A program made the position numbers and the translations under genes. From contig MU401512.1 in the NCBI GenBank assembly GCA_022579005.1, positions 124,001 through 188,000 on the forward strand: DNA of 64,000 nt. Reading direction: 5' to 3'. Position 1 is the stretch's first letter. Each line of letters begins with the position of its first letter. The notes beneath the pieces were generated by a model, which saw only the letters and a program-made list of their open reading frames with translations, was not told where the DNA came from and made no database searches. Source of the stretch: Poronia punctata (taxonomy: Eukaryota; Ascomycota; Sordariomycetes; Xylariales; Xylariaceae). Of the stretch, positions 1 to 12,779 are shown piece by piece.

Positions 1-289
1 ACAACTGGACTTAGGTACCTGCATTGTTTGGGGTGTAGTGGGGGGGGGCATCTGCAATGCACACCTCCTCGTAGTTGTCCTCCATGTCCATCTGCCTCCA
101 CCGACCCGATACCATACATTATAAATTGACTTGTCGACAAATACATTTCAACCCCGGACGACGCTTGTTGCTCCCCTCGAACCCCTCGAACCCTAGTCGA
201 TCGTATATTCACAGTATTGGCATAGGTTACAGAACAGAACATATCGGGCCTGGGCGGTAACAGCAGAAACCAACAGTGATGACTTAGGA
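1..289. other. left-edge non-coding sequence
   Basis: Upstream region of the first gene. It contains a G-run near 41-48 and the motif ccctcgaacccctcgaaccc near 174-193. I see no coding exon; it is presumably promoter and 5' UTR of the gene starting at 290. Confidence 0.5.
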
Positions 290-2348
290 ATGGCGATAAT
301 GAATGAAGACACACAGCGTGGGAGCATAGGCAATGAAGGTGAAGGTGCACAGGGCACGCCATTCCTCTCCAAGACTAGGAGTCTTTCTGATGGGAATGGC
401 TCACAGCTGTCACCGTCTCCGTTCATTGTTGAGGCTTCAAGAAGGACTTCCAAGGATGATAGTGCATTGGGAAGGGATAAAAATGACGACACGGCTCCTG
501 CCCCCGTGACACCTCGACGCTCTGACTTCCACGCTCAGGGATTATCGCTTCAAATGCCACCCCGAGATCCGAACTGGTCGGCTCAGCCCGTGTATTTAAA
601 ACAAGCACCACCATTGTCCCCGAAGCTCGACCATTCTCAGATCTATGCTTCTCCAACCAACATTCTCCCCCGACGATCTCGGGGGCTGGACTTTTCCCGC
701 GCTGCCACAAGCTTACACCATTCCACTTTGGCTGAGCAATCATCTCCCGACACCTCGCCAACAGTAGGCGGGAGAGCGATGAACATACCTCGGCGCAGTG
801 TGGGCGAAAGTAGCGCCGAACACTCCTCCACCACCTTGCGCTCGATAATGGGCAACCACGAGCGCCTCCACGCCTCCGGTTCCGTAAGCAGCGCGCACCC
901 GTTGGTGTCGGATTCCTCTTCAAGCTCCGGCGAGGATGACTTCATGGACGATGAAATGGAGGATGCGATCCTAAGCACCCCACAAGTCGCGAAGATCGGT
1001 GCGCAGGGCCAGACCATACATCCCGTCCCTTGGACCGCCGGTGGCTCGCCTGCCATGAATAGTCTTTCGAGCTTCCGAACTCGCCCTAGTAGAAGGCAAG
1101 CGAAAAAGAAAGCCAGAGGCCTTGCGGCTCTGGGATTCAACGCCGCTTCGCCCGCTACACTGTCCAGATCGCCGCCTAGTAACAACTTGATGAAGGAGAT
1201 GCGGGATATTCCCACGCCTCAGTCACGACGAGAAAGCATCAGCTGGGCTGCCAATCAACTGCACATATCAGGGATCGAGAACGACGAACGGGTCATGGAG
1301 AGTGTCGATGCCACACCTATCACTCCTAGCAGAGACGGCGCAAGGGGAGTGGTAAAACGGGTCGTCACTCGTCGAGGCAATCTTCTGGTAAGCGACCAGC
1401 CCATGCTACGTGATCAGTCATATATTGCGTAGTTTACTCACTATTTGACAAAAGCCGAAAACGAAAGGGTTCGCCCGTATCCGAGCTGCCCTTGCCGAGG
1501 AGGGCGCACCAGTTGATTCAGAAGTCCGCCGAGAAGCAGAGGTTATTCGCCAAGTGCGGGAGAGCGACATGGCCCCGGAACCACGCGTGCCCTCAGGGCC
1601 GCCTGCTTTCCCTCTAGATATCTCCAGCGTATCTACGACGCAAGAGTCGCTTGAAGAGATTCCGGATGATGACATGATGACGGATTCGACTTTGTCTAGT
1701 AGTTTTAAACAACAAGCTATGAAGAACTCGAAGGGCAAGAATTTCTGGGATGCCTTTTCAGAGACCGGTAGTATGAATGGGACGAGGACTACCCCACCGC
1801 CACCTGTCATTTTACCTAGGGACTCTTCTTCCGGAATCAGCGAAGACGTTAACATGGACTCGCCGTCCATGTCAACCAGCTCCGGCAACACGGGCGGCTT
1901 CTGGCTCGGTACCTCTGGCCATGGCAGTGGCGACAGCCAGAAATTGGGCACGCCACAGCCTATTGCTCCGGCAGGGTTGTTACAAGGTCCTGGCAGCAAC
2001 CCGCCCACGGCTGCGGAGATTACACGGCGCATTCACACCAAACGACGGAGGGAAGACGATTTCGACCCCAATATATTCAAGCGACGGGCGGTCAGCCCAG
2101 GCCTGAGCGTACACAACTCACCCGTCATGCAGAGCCCTCTTCAGCGTGATAACATGCCTTGGGGCTCGAGGCCCGGCAGCAACCATGGCGGCGATAAGGC
2201 ATCGGGCACACCTAGCGAGAGTGGGAGTATTGTTGGTAACAACAATCCAGGAACGACCGCGGGGCGACCCGTCGGGGGCAAGGGCCGTGTTGGGTTCCAG
2301 GGAATGGTCGACACCAACGACGGCTTAATGCGCATGAGCATTGAGTGA
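290..2348 (+). CDS. disordered conserved-looking protein of unknown function
   Basis: Two exons, 290-1387 and 1455-2348, joined in phase 0 across a 67-nt GTAAGC...AAAG intron, giving about 663 aa. I do not recognise the family. The protein is rich in Ser, Pro and Arg, with many SP/TP sites of the kind phosphorylated by proline-directed kinases (for example TPRR, SPKL, TPSRD). There is an acidic Ser-rich patch around residue 220 and a basic cluster near residue 280 (RPSRRQAKKKARG) that could be a nuclear localisation signal. A charged, helix-like block just after the intron (KGFARIRAALAEEG onwards) is the best candidate for a folded or conserved motif. The C-terminus (VDTNDGLMRMSIE) also looks constrained. 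A nuclear, CDK-regulated role is only inference from composition. Confidence 0.7.
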
Positions 2349-2766
2349 AAAACACGTATTGTGTTGTCGAGTATTATATACTGCTGCTTCTCTTTCTGGC
2401 TTTTGTGGTGCCCAGATTAGGCGTAAGCCATATCCTGCACTACTCAAGTCGACGTAAACACGGTTGGCTGTCGATGCTGTCGCCGACTTGGCTTATCAGA
2501 AGTTGGATACCGTCCGAAAAACCCCCGTGGGGTTAAGAACAGCCGGGCCTGAACCGGATGTATATGCCAACCTGGCGTTCATCAACACTGTATATAAGTA
2601 CACCATCTATGATATCACACTAACATTGCCCGAAATCCTCGATGAAGTACACGCCCGAACTCTAATACAACGGGAACGAGCTTCATACATCTTATTACCC
2701 AATTCGCATTTCCAGGCCAGAGAGAACCGGTTATCTAGACAAGGATGCACTCCTTTGGGCTAAACA
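2349..2766. other. convergent intergenic spacer
   Basis: Spacer between the convergent disordered-protein gene and the DNA glycosylase gene. It should hold both 3' UTRs. The short reading frames here show no recognisable protein features. Confidence 0.5.
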
Positions 2767-4186
2767 TTATTCAGATACCGTCTTAGCGATTCTAGCTGAG
2801 CGTCTTCTTGATGTATCTGGAGGAGCGGCGGCAATGGTCCCCCTTTCTTTGGACTTCCGGGCGCCGGCCTTGGGGTCTGAATCCGCCATCGCTTTCAAAG
2901 GTTTGCTCTTGTCCGCCCCTGAGGCAGTCGTCTTGGCCTTCTTTTTAAGAGGTTCGTCCTGCTTTGCGACCCCACCAGCAGCACTTCCCTCGTCTCCGGC
3001 AAAATACCGACTCTTCTTCTCTATTGTTTCGGTCTTGACCACGGACCTTTTCGCCTTGGGTTTCGGCTCAGCTTCTGACTCCGGTTCCTCTTTGATGCCT
3101 CCCGCAACACGACCTGTCTTCTTCTGTCTACTTGGCACAATGCAGCTGGTGCGACCACCCACCGTAATAAATACTAATCGCTCCCCATTAGGTAGCGTCT
3201 TCGTGGCATCCTTCTTGCCCTTGCCCCAGCGGTGTTCAAACAGCCAATCCTTCGGGAACTGTTCCGAATCACCCAACTTCTCAACTGCCGTGTCGCAGAC
3301 ATAGCAGATGGCTCTATATAGCCTCGTAATCTCGGCGTCGGAGAAGTCGTCGCTGTACTGCTCGGGATGTAGGGCGGCCTATAATGCATTAGTACCGAGG
3401 GGGTCCAATTATAGATAGCGAACGTATCACCACTATGACATAGGAAATATGAGCTCGTAGAGAGGAATGGGATATTTACCTGATACATGATCTCATCGCC
3501 CACCCAGTTCCCAATGCCGCTAATCATGGCCTGGTCGAGCAACAACGCCTTGATGGGTACGTGGCGCGCCCCCATCTTCTGTCGTAGGTAGTCCTCGGTG
3601 AAGCGGGCGCGGTCTACGACAGGATCCGGGCCGTTCTCAACCAGCGGGCTATGCGACCTGATCTCGGGGCCGGGACAGTCGACGAGACGAATGCGGCCGA
3701 ACCGGCGCGCGTCCGTGTATGCTACGCACACGGGAAGATTGTCGCCGTCTTTTTCTACCTCTGTCTCTAGATGGAACTTCCAGAACCTAGGCGGCCAGGC
3801 GTCCTTGTCAGCACCCTTCGTCTTCTCGGCGTACCGGTTATACTCGGTCTGCACACCGCGAATGTGCACCCATCCCGTCATGCCGAGGTGCATGACAGGG
3901 TGTGGCGACGCGTCGAGCTCCAACCAAAAGTACTTCCCCTGGTTCCCGGCGCTGACCACACGCTTCCCCTTCAAGGCCTCCTGGAAGGCGGCGGCACTGG
4001 TGCCGACTTTGCCGAATACGTTGCTGTCATCTTGTGCAACGACCTTGCTTATCTTCCTGCCCACGAGGTGTTGCCGGAGGAAGTGCGTTATACGGGCAAC
4101 TTTGGTAAATGGAGCGCAGTGTGAGTTCATGTAGCAGAATCATTGATAACTGATGGAAGTGACATACTTTCGGCGATTTCCGGCAT
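2767..4186 (-). CDS. formamidopyrimidine-DNA glycosylase (Fpg/Nei family)
   Basis: Base-excision repair glycosylase/AP lyase that removes oxidised purines. There are three exons on the minus strand: 4186-4168 (only MPEIAE plus one base), 4099-3480 and 3378-2767, giving 416 aa. The tiny first exon is required: it supplies the family's N-terminal MPE, where Pro2 is the Schiff-base nucleophile after Met removal and Glu3 is catalytic. Lys62 (NQGKYF) matches the conserved catalytic lysine. The helix-two-turn-helix region lies near residues 185-222 (DQAMISGIGNWVGDEIMYQ). The sequence GGRTSCIVPSRQ near 287-299 resembles the zincless-finger form seen in plant and fungal members rather than a Cys4 finger. 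Residues from about 300 to the end form a Lys/Glu-rich disordered tail, a common extension in fungi. Confidence 0.93.
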
Positions 4187-6262
4187 TAGATCAAACACGA
4201 GTGTCTACGATATTATCGAGAACTTGCTACTTATGAATGATTTAATGATGAAGACGCAAACAAAGCGAGGAATAGGTAATGGTTCAGCGTTTGGTTAAGG
4301 AGCATCTACGCGATGAATGCGAAGTTGATATGTTTGTAGTATATGTACCTAGGTAGGAGGTAAGTAACCTAGTTGGTCATTTGAGATGAAGTCTATGGTG
4401 TTGTGGCATGCCAATGTCAACAACATCCGCGTGAGGCTGATAGGTAATTGTATCCATGGGTTTGTTTAACACAGTACTTTTAATTGCAGATGTAATCATT
4501 CCTTTGTACACATTTGGCATTATTTACTCTAACGGTACGTGCAAGTAGGTACACAGTAACTTGTAAGGCTGTATAACATGTTAATTAAACTGTACGTGCT
4601 CTTGGTTTCAACGCCTGTTAGTAAGCATGCCCGCCTACTTTCCACTTTATGTACATAGACTCGATATAAGAACAATAGCCGAAGACTGCACTGAGGGTTG
4701 TGGTAACTTGTGGACAGCTTGAGACAGGAAACATCATCTTGGATTTAGACTATCAGTCTGGCTTTGCAAATTATAAACACTAGACTAGGTCTACTGTTCA
4801 TATTCATACGCACACTTACTCAGACTAGGCATTGTAACTGCATATAGGATTTGCGGACTACGTTGTAAGTAGTAGTTCCCAGGTATCTCATGGACATAAG
4901 ATCACCTCAATCAAGTAAATTCTCTTATAATGGACATGTACTGATGAACATCTCCTGGAAGTCCGAGAAGGAACTCAGAATCCGCCAGCTGCATTCTGCA
5001 GGAATAGGTAATTCCGCACACCGACAGTCTGCAAGTGTTTGGTAAAATAGAATCCTCAAAGTTGGATAGATTTGCTCTTTTTCTACGCCAAAAAGAACAG
5101 GGAAAACGTCACATCAACTACATACACGTAGACAGTTTGGTATTGTAAACAACTGTTAGAGCTTACCGAGACAAGAGCTTGCCATACACAATATATATGC
5201 ACAATAGGTCTAACCTACATATATTAGGTTCGGACTTGCTAAAATCAGAATATTCTTTGGTTCTCAAGCCACGTTGAATTGAGGGAATGGATTACTCATG
5301 CTGCAAGCATCTTGGCCGTGAATCCACCGTATTGTCCTGCAGCTCACCACTCCAAGCACGAATAAAGTGGTGGCGTAATCCCGCGTCTGTTAACTGGGTT
5401 GGCGCTACAAATGCGTGCGAACCAATAAAAAACTAGGAATTAAAGTGTTTTCTTGCCTGAGTTACATGTAGACAAGTATCAGAATTTTCTCTTCCCCAGA
5501 GCCGAATCCAGTCATGCCAGAATCCCACAGGAAGACACCTACAGCAGCCTACGATACAGGCTGTACTCGTAGTAGGTTTGTTAATGTGGCGCTTGGGTTT
5601 GGTAGAATGGATCTCAACATATGTGACCCACCTAACTTAAAACGATAGGTACAAGAACCCCGCGGATGCGGTCCCTCCATTCAATTATGTAGCAGTAGGT
5701 TCAGAGCCGGAGTGTACAATTTGCCGTATCAACCCGTTTTCTTCCCTACCGACCCTTCTGACCTTGAAAGCAACAAAAAATTGTGTAGTCGATCAATTGG
5801 CATGACTCGCTAACATATTCTCATCATGTTTATCCTTTAACACGACAACAACCTCTGCTTCCAAACCGTCACAATTACTGGCTACAATTTCAACATTGTT
5901 GTTTCAAATTGAAGACGTTGATGCCGCGGGCTCTGAGATCGCTGTTTCCTTTCCAACGATTTTTCCCTCTGGCTGACCCGTGATCGGAGCGACACGAAAA
6001 AAAATTATCCTAGCGGCTCTGCCTTTGTGCACCGCTTCCTCTTGAACCATCACAAGGGCTTAGTCGCCAACGTAACCAGCACAACAACTGTCTCATTGCC
6101 CCTCGGAGTATCAGACTGTGTCCATACTCATTCGGGCATTGCCCTGGATTGACCCTTTGTCGCTGTGCGCGTGTCATCCCGTATAACCGATAGCCTCCGA
6201 GGCCCAGAGGTCCTTTCCAGTAGCAAAACCCATCCACATTTCCGACCGGCCCATACCCCATC
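4187..6262. other. long divergent intergenic region (glycosylase / PRS1)
   Basis: About 2.1 kb between divergently transcribed genes. It is moderately A+T-rich, with recurrent TAGGTA/TACCTA-type words. I see no coding exon, tRNA or long repeat. The last 250 bp is pyrimidine-rich and probably carries the PRS1 promoter and 5' UTR. Confidence 0.5.
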
Positions 6263-7845
6263 ATGGTTCGCAACATTGTCATCCTGGGCGGGAATTCGCA
6301 CCCGGTCCTGACCCAGAACATTTGCAATATTTTGGGTTTGCCGGTTAGCAACCGCACGCTCAGTAAATTCTCTGTGGGCGAGACACGCTGCGAGATCCAG
6401 GACTCGGTTCGCGGCAAAGATGTGTTCATTATTCAGAGTGGAGGCGGTTCTGTCAACGACCATCTCATGGAACTCTGCATAAGTAAGCCTCATGACCGAA
6501 TCCTGTAGTCTTCTAAGGGACAATGTCTAACGTGAAACCTGTCATCAAGTGATATCCGCTTGCAAGATCGGATCGGCGAAGAGAGTAACTGCTGTGCTTC
6601 CTCTATTCCCCTACTCGAGACAACCGGACCTACCCTATAACAAATCTGGCGCGCCGCTATCAAAACCGCCTTCCGAGGTCCCGAAGGACAAGTACACCTT
6701 CGAGAGCGTCCCGGCGACGCCTGCGCCTGGCATCGCTAAGACTCCGAGCCTCAACAAGGACACTGATATTTCCAGGGTCATGAGCAAAACTATGCTCAGC
6801 AATGGTAACGGGAATGTTACTGCCCCCCCTGCCGGTCCTACCCCCTTGAACGGTGCGCCACGGGTGAATAGCGGCTACTTCGCGAGCGGTGACGCCTCTC
6901 CTGCTCGCCCTGGCCTTACGACTATGCACACGCAAAGCTTTACCACGCATGATTTGCGAAACCCCGCCCTTATAAACACCTTCCAGGCTAAACCTGGCTA
7001 TAAACGATGGGTCGCACAGGCAGGCACTCTGGTAGCAGACCTTCTCACATGCGCCGGTGCGGATCAGTATGTATCGCCCCAATCAGCATTGCTTCTACGC
7101 CTGCCGTTTTGACTTGTCATTGTTCCCTTGGACTACCCCTTGGATTACAACTAGTCGATCCTGCAGAGGAGAAGGATGCTGACTTATTATAATAGTGTGG
7201 TTGCCCTGGACCTCCATGACCCCCAATACCAAGGGTTTTTCGACATTCCCATGGACAACCTGTACGGCCGGCCTTTGCTCAAACGGTATATCCAACAGAA
7301 CATCCCAGATTACAAGGATGCTGTTATCGTGAGTCCGGATGCAGGCGGTGCGAAGCGGGCAACTGCCATTGCTGATAATCTCGGCATGGACTTTGCCCTG
7401 ATTCACAAGGTAAGATGAAGACCTTCTTGCAATGGCCCCCCAAAACTTAACCGATACCCTACAGGAGCGACGGCCGACACGGATTACGGACCGACAGAAC
7501 GCCACCATGATGTTGGTGGGCAATGTAGCGAACCGTGTCTGTATCTTGATCGACGACCTTGCAGACACAGCCAACACCATCACTCGCGCTGCGAAGCTGC
7601 TGAGAAAAGAAGGCGCCACGACTGTTTATGCATTGATTACCCACGGCGTCTTCAGTGGCGACGCGATACAGCGTATCAACCTCTCGGCCATTGATAAGAT
7701 CATTGTGACCAACTCCGTCCCTCAAGATGAACACCGGCGACAATGCCCGAAGTTGGAAGTGTTGGACATTTCGCCCATTTTTGCCGAAGCCATCCGTCGG
7801 ATCCACCACGGCGAATCTATCAGCGTTCTCTTCCAGTATGACTGA
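6263..7845 (+). CDS. PRS1: ribose-phosphate pyrophosphokinase, Prs1-type subunit
   Basis: Makes PRPP from ribose-5-phosphate and ATP for purine, pyrimidine, His, Trp and NAD synthesis. Four exons, 6263-6482, 6550-7066, 7196-7409 and 7465-7845, give 443 aa. Junctions restore the conserved runs CIMISACKIG and [12 protein letters not shown]. The N-terminal half has VGETRCEI and VFIIQSGGG. The PRPP-binding loop is at about 342-357 ([14 protein letters not shown]). The C-terminus is ISVLFQYD. A low-complexity insertion of roughly 120 residues (about 105-225) separates [12 protein letters not shown] from RWVAQAG. Such a non-homologous region is characteristic of fungal Prs1, as opposed to the compact Prs2/3/4 subunits, and in yeast is linked to cell-integrity signalling (family knowledge). 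The flexible loop reads DTANT where many family members have Gly. Confidence 0.95.
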
Positions 7846-9827
7846 GAATGGCTCGGTAGTCAAGCTCATTTAGCCCGCGCCCAACACGTCGGGAGTACCC
7901 CGGCTTGCTAGGTCATGATGCTCGAGTTCGCCGGTCAACAAACCATAGGGAAAGTGATTTAGCGCACGTCCTGTCGCAGCTAGGCGAGGACACTCCGGTC
8001 TCTCCCAAGAGACCCTTTTCTATATGGCTCTTGTTGGCTCCCAACTTTGAATGTTGGGGTGAAGGCACATTATGGCTGCGCAGCCTTCGGGGAGAAAGAG
8101 AAAAAAAGACAAGGAAGGACCCGTAGCCGAGGTTGAGTTGAACTTGTCACAAGGTAAGGATGTTTAGTGAACACTGGTTCCCACCACTTCATGTCTGCAA
8201 CGGGTAGAGTTGAAACTGAGTCGTTTATTTGGGCGCACTTGGCTTTGGAGCAACGCAGACACACGGTTGATAACCATTGAGCCGGGGATAGGTAAACATC
8301 TCGGTCGCGGACAAGTCGAGAGGTTTACTAGAAACCGTACCCCCCAATTAGAGATATGTACATGCTACGCCATCTGTCGTGACTTTACCCTGTGATATGT
8401 ACACGTTCTGTGAGAGATGGAGTCTCAACACGCAAGCAGCTGATTCCTATCTCCCAAGATACGGAAGCCGAAGCAAACAATGGAACATTGGAGAAAGGAA
8501 GGGAAAGCGAGCAAGCGAGGCTGGGTCGCTATCAACAAGGTAATATTCAGTGGGCGCATTCCACTCGTCTCATTTCAAGTTGATGTTGGGAGCCTGTGTG
8601 GATGATATATAGGTACATAAAGCATCTAGAGCATTTTATTACCAATGGTGTCTAACTCTAGCCCTGTTATATTAGGTAGTCGTTTTATAGCAAGAAAAAT
8701 AGGTAAACTACATTACGCTTTCATATCTTAACTGATACATAATATGTACGTGAGTTGTATGTTGTATGTTGTAGGTATAAGCAATAGTTTTACTAAACTT
8801 GCCTAGTTCTTATCTTTCATACACAGGTAGAACTTGCTTGGTGTATATTGCCGTCTGACCAAGTGGCCATGCACCGCTACCTCTTTTTCGTAGGTATTTG
8901 CTTTCAAGAGTTTAGACATGCAGAGCCTAGATGTCACGTGCTTATTTATAGCCAGTCAAGCCGGTAACTCCTTCCGCACGCTTTCCGCACCTATTCCTGT
9001 TTGAGTAGTGCAGCCAGCAGCCAGCACGAAATCTTTTGATGCACGTTGGTACAGAGCGGGCAACACGTCTAACCTTAGACAGACAACTCCCTTAGACACG
9101 GGCAGGATATTAATATAATATCTCAATATAACCCTTACCTAGGCAAAGGTTCCAGACCATGACTTTCTACATACCTGTGTTTATATCTATCTAACTTTCT
9201 TACGCGTCGTCTATTGCAAAATGTTGAATGTTTTGCCAATGTACCCAAGGTAAGTAAAGGTTGCAGTTGGCCATATGGTTCTGGACCAACGCCTGCCAAG
9301 AATTCCATGACAGAAATGAACCTATGTCGCGCTCGCTGCTACTATGAGCGGGAATTACCTCCCTTCTCAGAAATAATATACTACTACTGGTATGATATGG
9401 CTCCATTTACGTCTACGGCGCAGCAGCGATGCTAGGAAAGTACGGCGTATTTGCGCTCTCTACAACCGAGGAGTGATAGTAGCCTAATGTTAGGTAGTAT
9501 CGTAGGCGGTAGGTCAGTTGAGGACCACATCCCACAGATGGCCCTTACACGTTGAAGCTTAAATAAAAGAGTGTTGTGTCTCCTTGATGTTGTTGGAAAT
9601 TGATCATGTTCCATCTCTTTTCGCGTCTTTCCTAGCACAGCGCATAGACCAAACTAAGATACAACCTACATTTCAAGCCCCGAGGGAAAGGTCAGTAGTT
9701 CAGGTCTAATATGGATGGTAAGTAAGGAATCATTTGATACCGTCCAGAGCGGCCCCCCTCCCCGGAAACAAGAAAACACCGGCCAAAAGTGCTTACCTAA
9801 GTGTGTCACACTATCATAGACCCAGAC
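7846..9827. other. intergenic region downstream of PRS1
   Basis: About 2 kb with no supportable gene. It includes an A+T-rich stretch (8600-9200) and short reading frames without protein-like features. A strong donor-like GTAAGTAAGG at 9718 lies just after an ATG (9711); see the next gene for its possible meaning. Confidence 0.45.
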
Positions 9828-11095
9828 ATGTGCAATGGCAGTTCATCTGTCAACTTGACGAGCCAACAGGACATCGATGCCTTTGTCGATAACATGCAGC
9901 AGTGCGGGACCCTTTTTGATTCTTTCTACATCGTATCCCCTACTTCAGATCTGGTGTTTCCCGACGAGTTCTCCGCAGACACCATATCAGTAACTGGCCT
10001 TCAAGGGCCCCTGACTTTGGATCTGAATGCGACGCAAAGTGTTGATGATCTATACATGGAAGATTTCCGCGCCGGAACCCTGATTTTACCCACCGTGCCT
10101 TCGGCCGCCGCAACAACTCGCTCTGCACCGCCAAGGGTCTTAGAAGTTACACTAGCATCCACTTCCGAGGAAACAGTGGTGGAGACACGGGGACGGGTCG
10201 ATGTATACGGCAACGGGACCCGTTATTGGAACCAGAGCAACCCTGCAATAGAGGTCACTATGCATGACATGTTAACGTTGACCTCGTTACAAGTTCAGAA
10301 TAGCAACATTATATCACCAGAACTGAGACTAATCCAGGACCTGGCGCTGGACTTCTCGGTATTGTATGCCAATCAGTTGTTCTTCATTTCAAACAATGCG
10401 ACCATTACCAACTTCGTCACTATCCTTACCAACCCATTCTCGGTCGGAGGGAACCTCACGTTTCAGCATAGGTTCACCGATTTTGACCACTACATTCACG
10501 ACGAGCTGGAACATGGCTGGTGGCCCGTGGAACTGGTCGGCGGTAGTTTTGCCATCCAGGATTGGTCCAGTGGGACAGTAAGGCTCCCACTCGCCACGAG
10601 TGTGGGGAAGCAATTGTCGATACGCGATTGTATCAACAGCGCTTTCGTCTTGCCGGCGTTGATCAGCGTCGGAAGCCTGATCATGGAGAATAACGGCGAG
10701 AGCATCCTGCCCGGTGATTTCAGGAATCTCCAGTTTGCAGATTCAATCGAGCTTAGGGGGAAGATAGATACGTGAGTATCCGTCATATGAACCTGACACG
10801 TAATGTCGCTAATAAACAGACGATGGTCAGTTCTGGGTCCGGTAACATCTTCCCGTCCCTGAAACTAGTCAAACAGTCGATTACGATCGAGGCGTCGAAC
10901 AGCGACTTCAACTGCTCCCATCTGGCTTTCCAGCAAAGTCAGGGACTTATCGGGCAATTGAATTGTAAAGTGCCCGGCGGTGGTAACGGTTCTAACACGG
11001 ACCCGGAGTCTTCGGCGAGAAGGAACGGTGTGTCACGGGGTATATGGCTTGGCGCCTCTGTCGGTATCGCGATTGCACTGCTGTCAAACTTGTGA
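9828..11095 (+). CDS. Ecm33/SPS2-like GPI-anchored cell-surface glycoprotein
   Basis: Two exons, 9828-10771 and 10831-11095, with a 59-nt intron, giving 402 aa. The acceptor used (GATGGTCAG) is the one that restores the frame into SGSGNIFPSLK. Features are repeated beta-strand/LRR-like segments (for example SLQVQNSNI, LPLATSVGKQLSIRDC, LPALISVGSLIMENNG), many N-glycosylation sequons, paired cysteines, and a C-terminal hydrophobic tail (GIWLGASVGIAIALL) preceded by small residues, typical of GPI attachment. This layout fits the fungal Ecm33/Sps2 receptor-L-like wall proteins. No signal peptide is visible: the first in-frame Met begins MCNGSSS. A 7-nt exon at 9711-9717 spliced to 9820 is in frame but adds only MDD, so the true N-terminus is unresolved. 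Confidence 0.75.
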
Positions 11096-12779
11096 GCTTG
11101 TTGCGATCAGCGTACATTATCTGGTTTTTACGGTAAGATGATGATGAACAAAGACGTAGGTAAGAGTGAGGTCTACTATACAATACAATACGAGGTCAAG
11201 GCTATGGTATGCAGTTGCGCCGTCAGCGGCCCGACTTTGCAGTCTGGTACCTAGTCTAGACCAGAGTACTTATAGCCATGACCTTCCCTGGCAGCCCCAT
11301 GACCATCACTTTAGATTTCACCACCCAGCCCTTGGCTTTAGAAATCACCTGCACCTAGCCTGACACCCTTTAGCTCTTGGGTCAGAAATCACATAACCTA
11401 ACCCCCTTTTAGCCATCACCTTCCGCCCCCCCCCCCCCCTTCTTTTTGGCCATGGCTTTGGAAATCACCTAAACTTTCTGGTTACCCACCTTGGTAATAG
11501 CTTTGGAAATGACCTCCCATAGCTATAACCTTTGGATTCACCTGGCCTGACCTAGCCAGACCTATCGTTTTTGCTGATCTAAGGGCTAGGTTAGATCTAC
11601 ACGTAGAATCCTGTTGTGGCTACGTTGTGGCTTATGTCAAATGTGTGGCTGCCTAGTCCTGGCAGGGGGCAGGTGCTCAATGCCAAGAAAACCCCCAGTA
11701 GAAACCCAAAAGTCTTGGCAATGTCCATTTTTCTTTTACCAAAAGCAGCGATTCACTAACCTACTCCGCTCCTATAGAATAAAGTTCCATGGTTTTGCAG
11801 AACCGGAACACCATCTCTCTTGTAAGCTCGGGCATTGTCTTGCATGTGATTGATTATGCGAATTTGTGTAAAAAGATCTATGATATGAGATAAATAGTTG
11901 CCTAAGGTATCCTGACACAAACTAGTATCAACCTACCTCCTATACATGTATATAACATTAAGGTAAATAACAACAGTTGAAATCAGGGCACATGCGACGG
12001 GTATGGTGAGACACTGAGAATAATGGAGGGCCGTTCCTCCCCACGTTTTGTCAACGTCTATCTAATAAAGTTAGGTTAGTTTTCAGTAGTTCAAGAGTAC
12101 GTGTAGATAGGTACATTGGTACATTGGTACTTGGATCCATTACCTAATATATCTCGCAGAATTCCCTGCCGAGATTTGGTAAATTGCTCCAAGTAAACCT
12201 CGGCATGTGCTCAGGGTTCCACGCTGCAACTGTAACTACACGTAGAATACAGCCTGGGCAGCCACTCTCTCGGCTGTTACATGGGTGAGCCTCCGGATTG
12301 ATTACCTACCAAGGTACCTTTTCACAGTCCCCTCAGATCCAAGACAAGACCGACCGATACAAATTTTGGTAATTTCTACCCTTCTTTCTAGCATATCCCT
12401 CGCAACCCGCCGTTCTTAAACCCTTAGCAAGTTATTTAAATCATAGGTATGTGACGGGACTGGAGCGCGTGACTCTGATACCATATTCACCGATTAAAAG
12501 CGATACATCGATTGATTGCCGTTTGACCGAGGCGCATGCTAATTAATGACCATATGGAGCTGCGATAGGCCAGCTCCAGTTTGCTACATATAGAATATAT
12601 CGCTCTTACATCTCTCCAGCAAAGAGGGATAATACGATTTCCGTCCGTTCCTCATCCTTAATAGGCGCCAACCGAGGACTAGAAATCGCCAAACCGGAAT
12701 CGCATAGCAAAAGAGACCCTCCCTCCGCCTTGTCGTCCTCTTAGCCATCCCCTCCCGAGAAATATAACAAACCGCCAAG
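11096..12779. other. intergenic region with degenerate repeats and a C-run
   Basis: Contains a C14 run (11426-11439) and a set of degenerate copies of a motif like ggctttGGAAATCACCT (see the separate repeat entry). The last 200 bp, pyrimidine-rich just before 12780, are the likely PEX11 promoter. No gene is seen. Confidence 0.5.
11277..11543 (+). repeat. degenerate direct-repeat cluster
   Basis: Near-copies of a 15-17-base word occur at 11334-11350 (ggctttagaaatcacct), 11454-11470 (ggctttggaaatcacct), 11499-11515 (agctttggaaatgacct) and 11529-11543 (cctttggattcacct). They are interspersed with agccatgacctt/agccatcacctt words (11276, 11411). Spacing is irregular, so this is not a clean tandem array. 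Confidence 0.5.
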
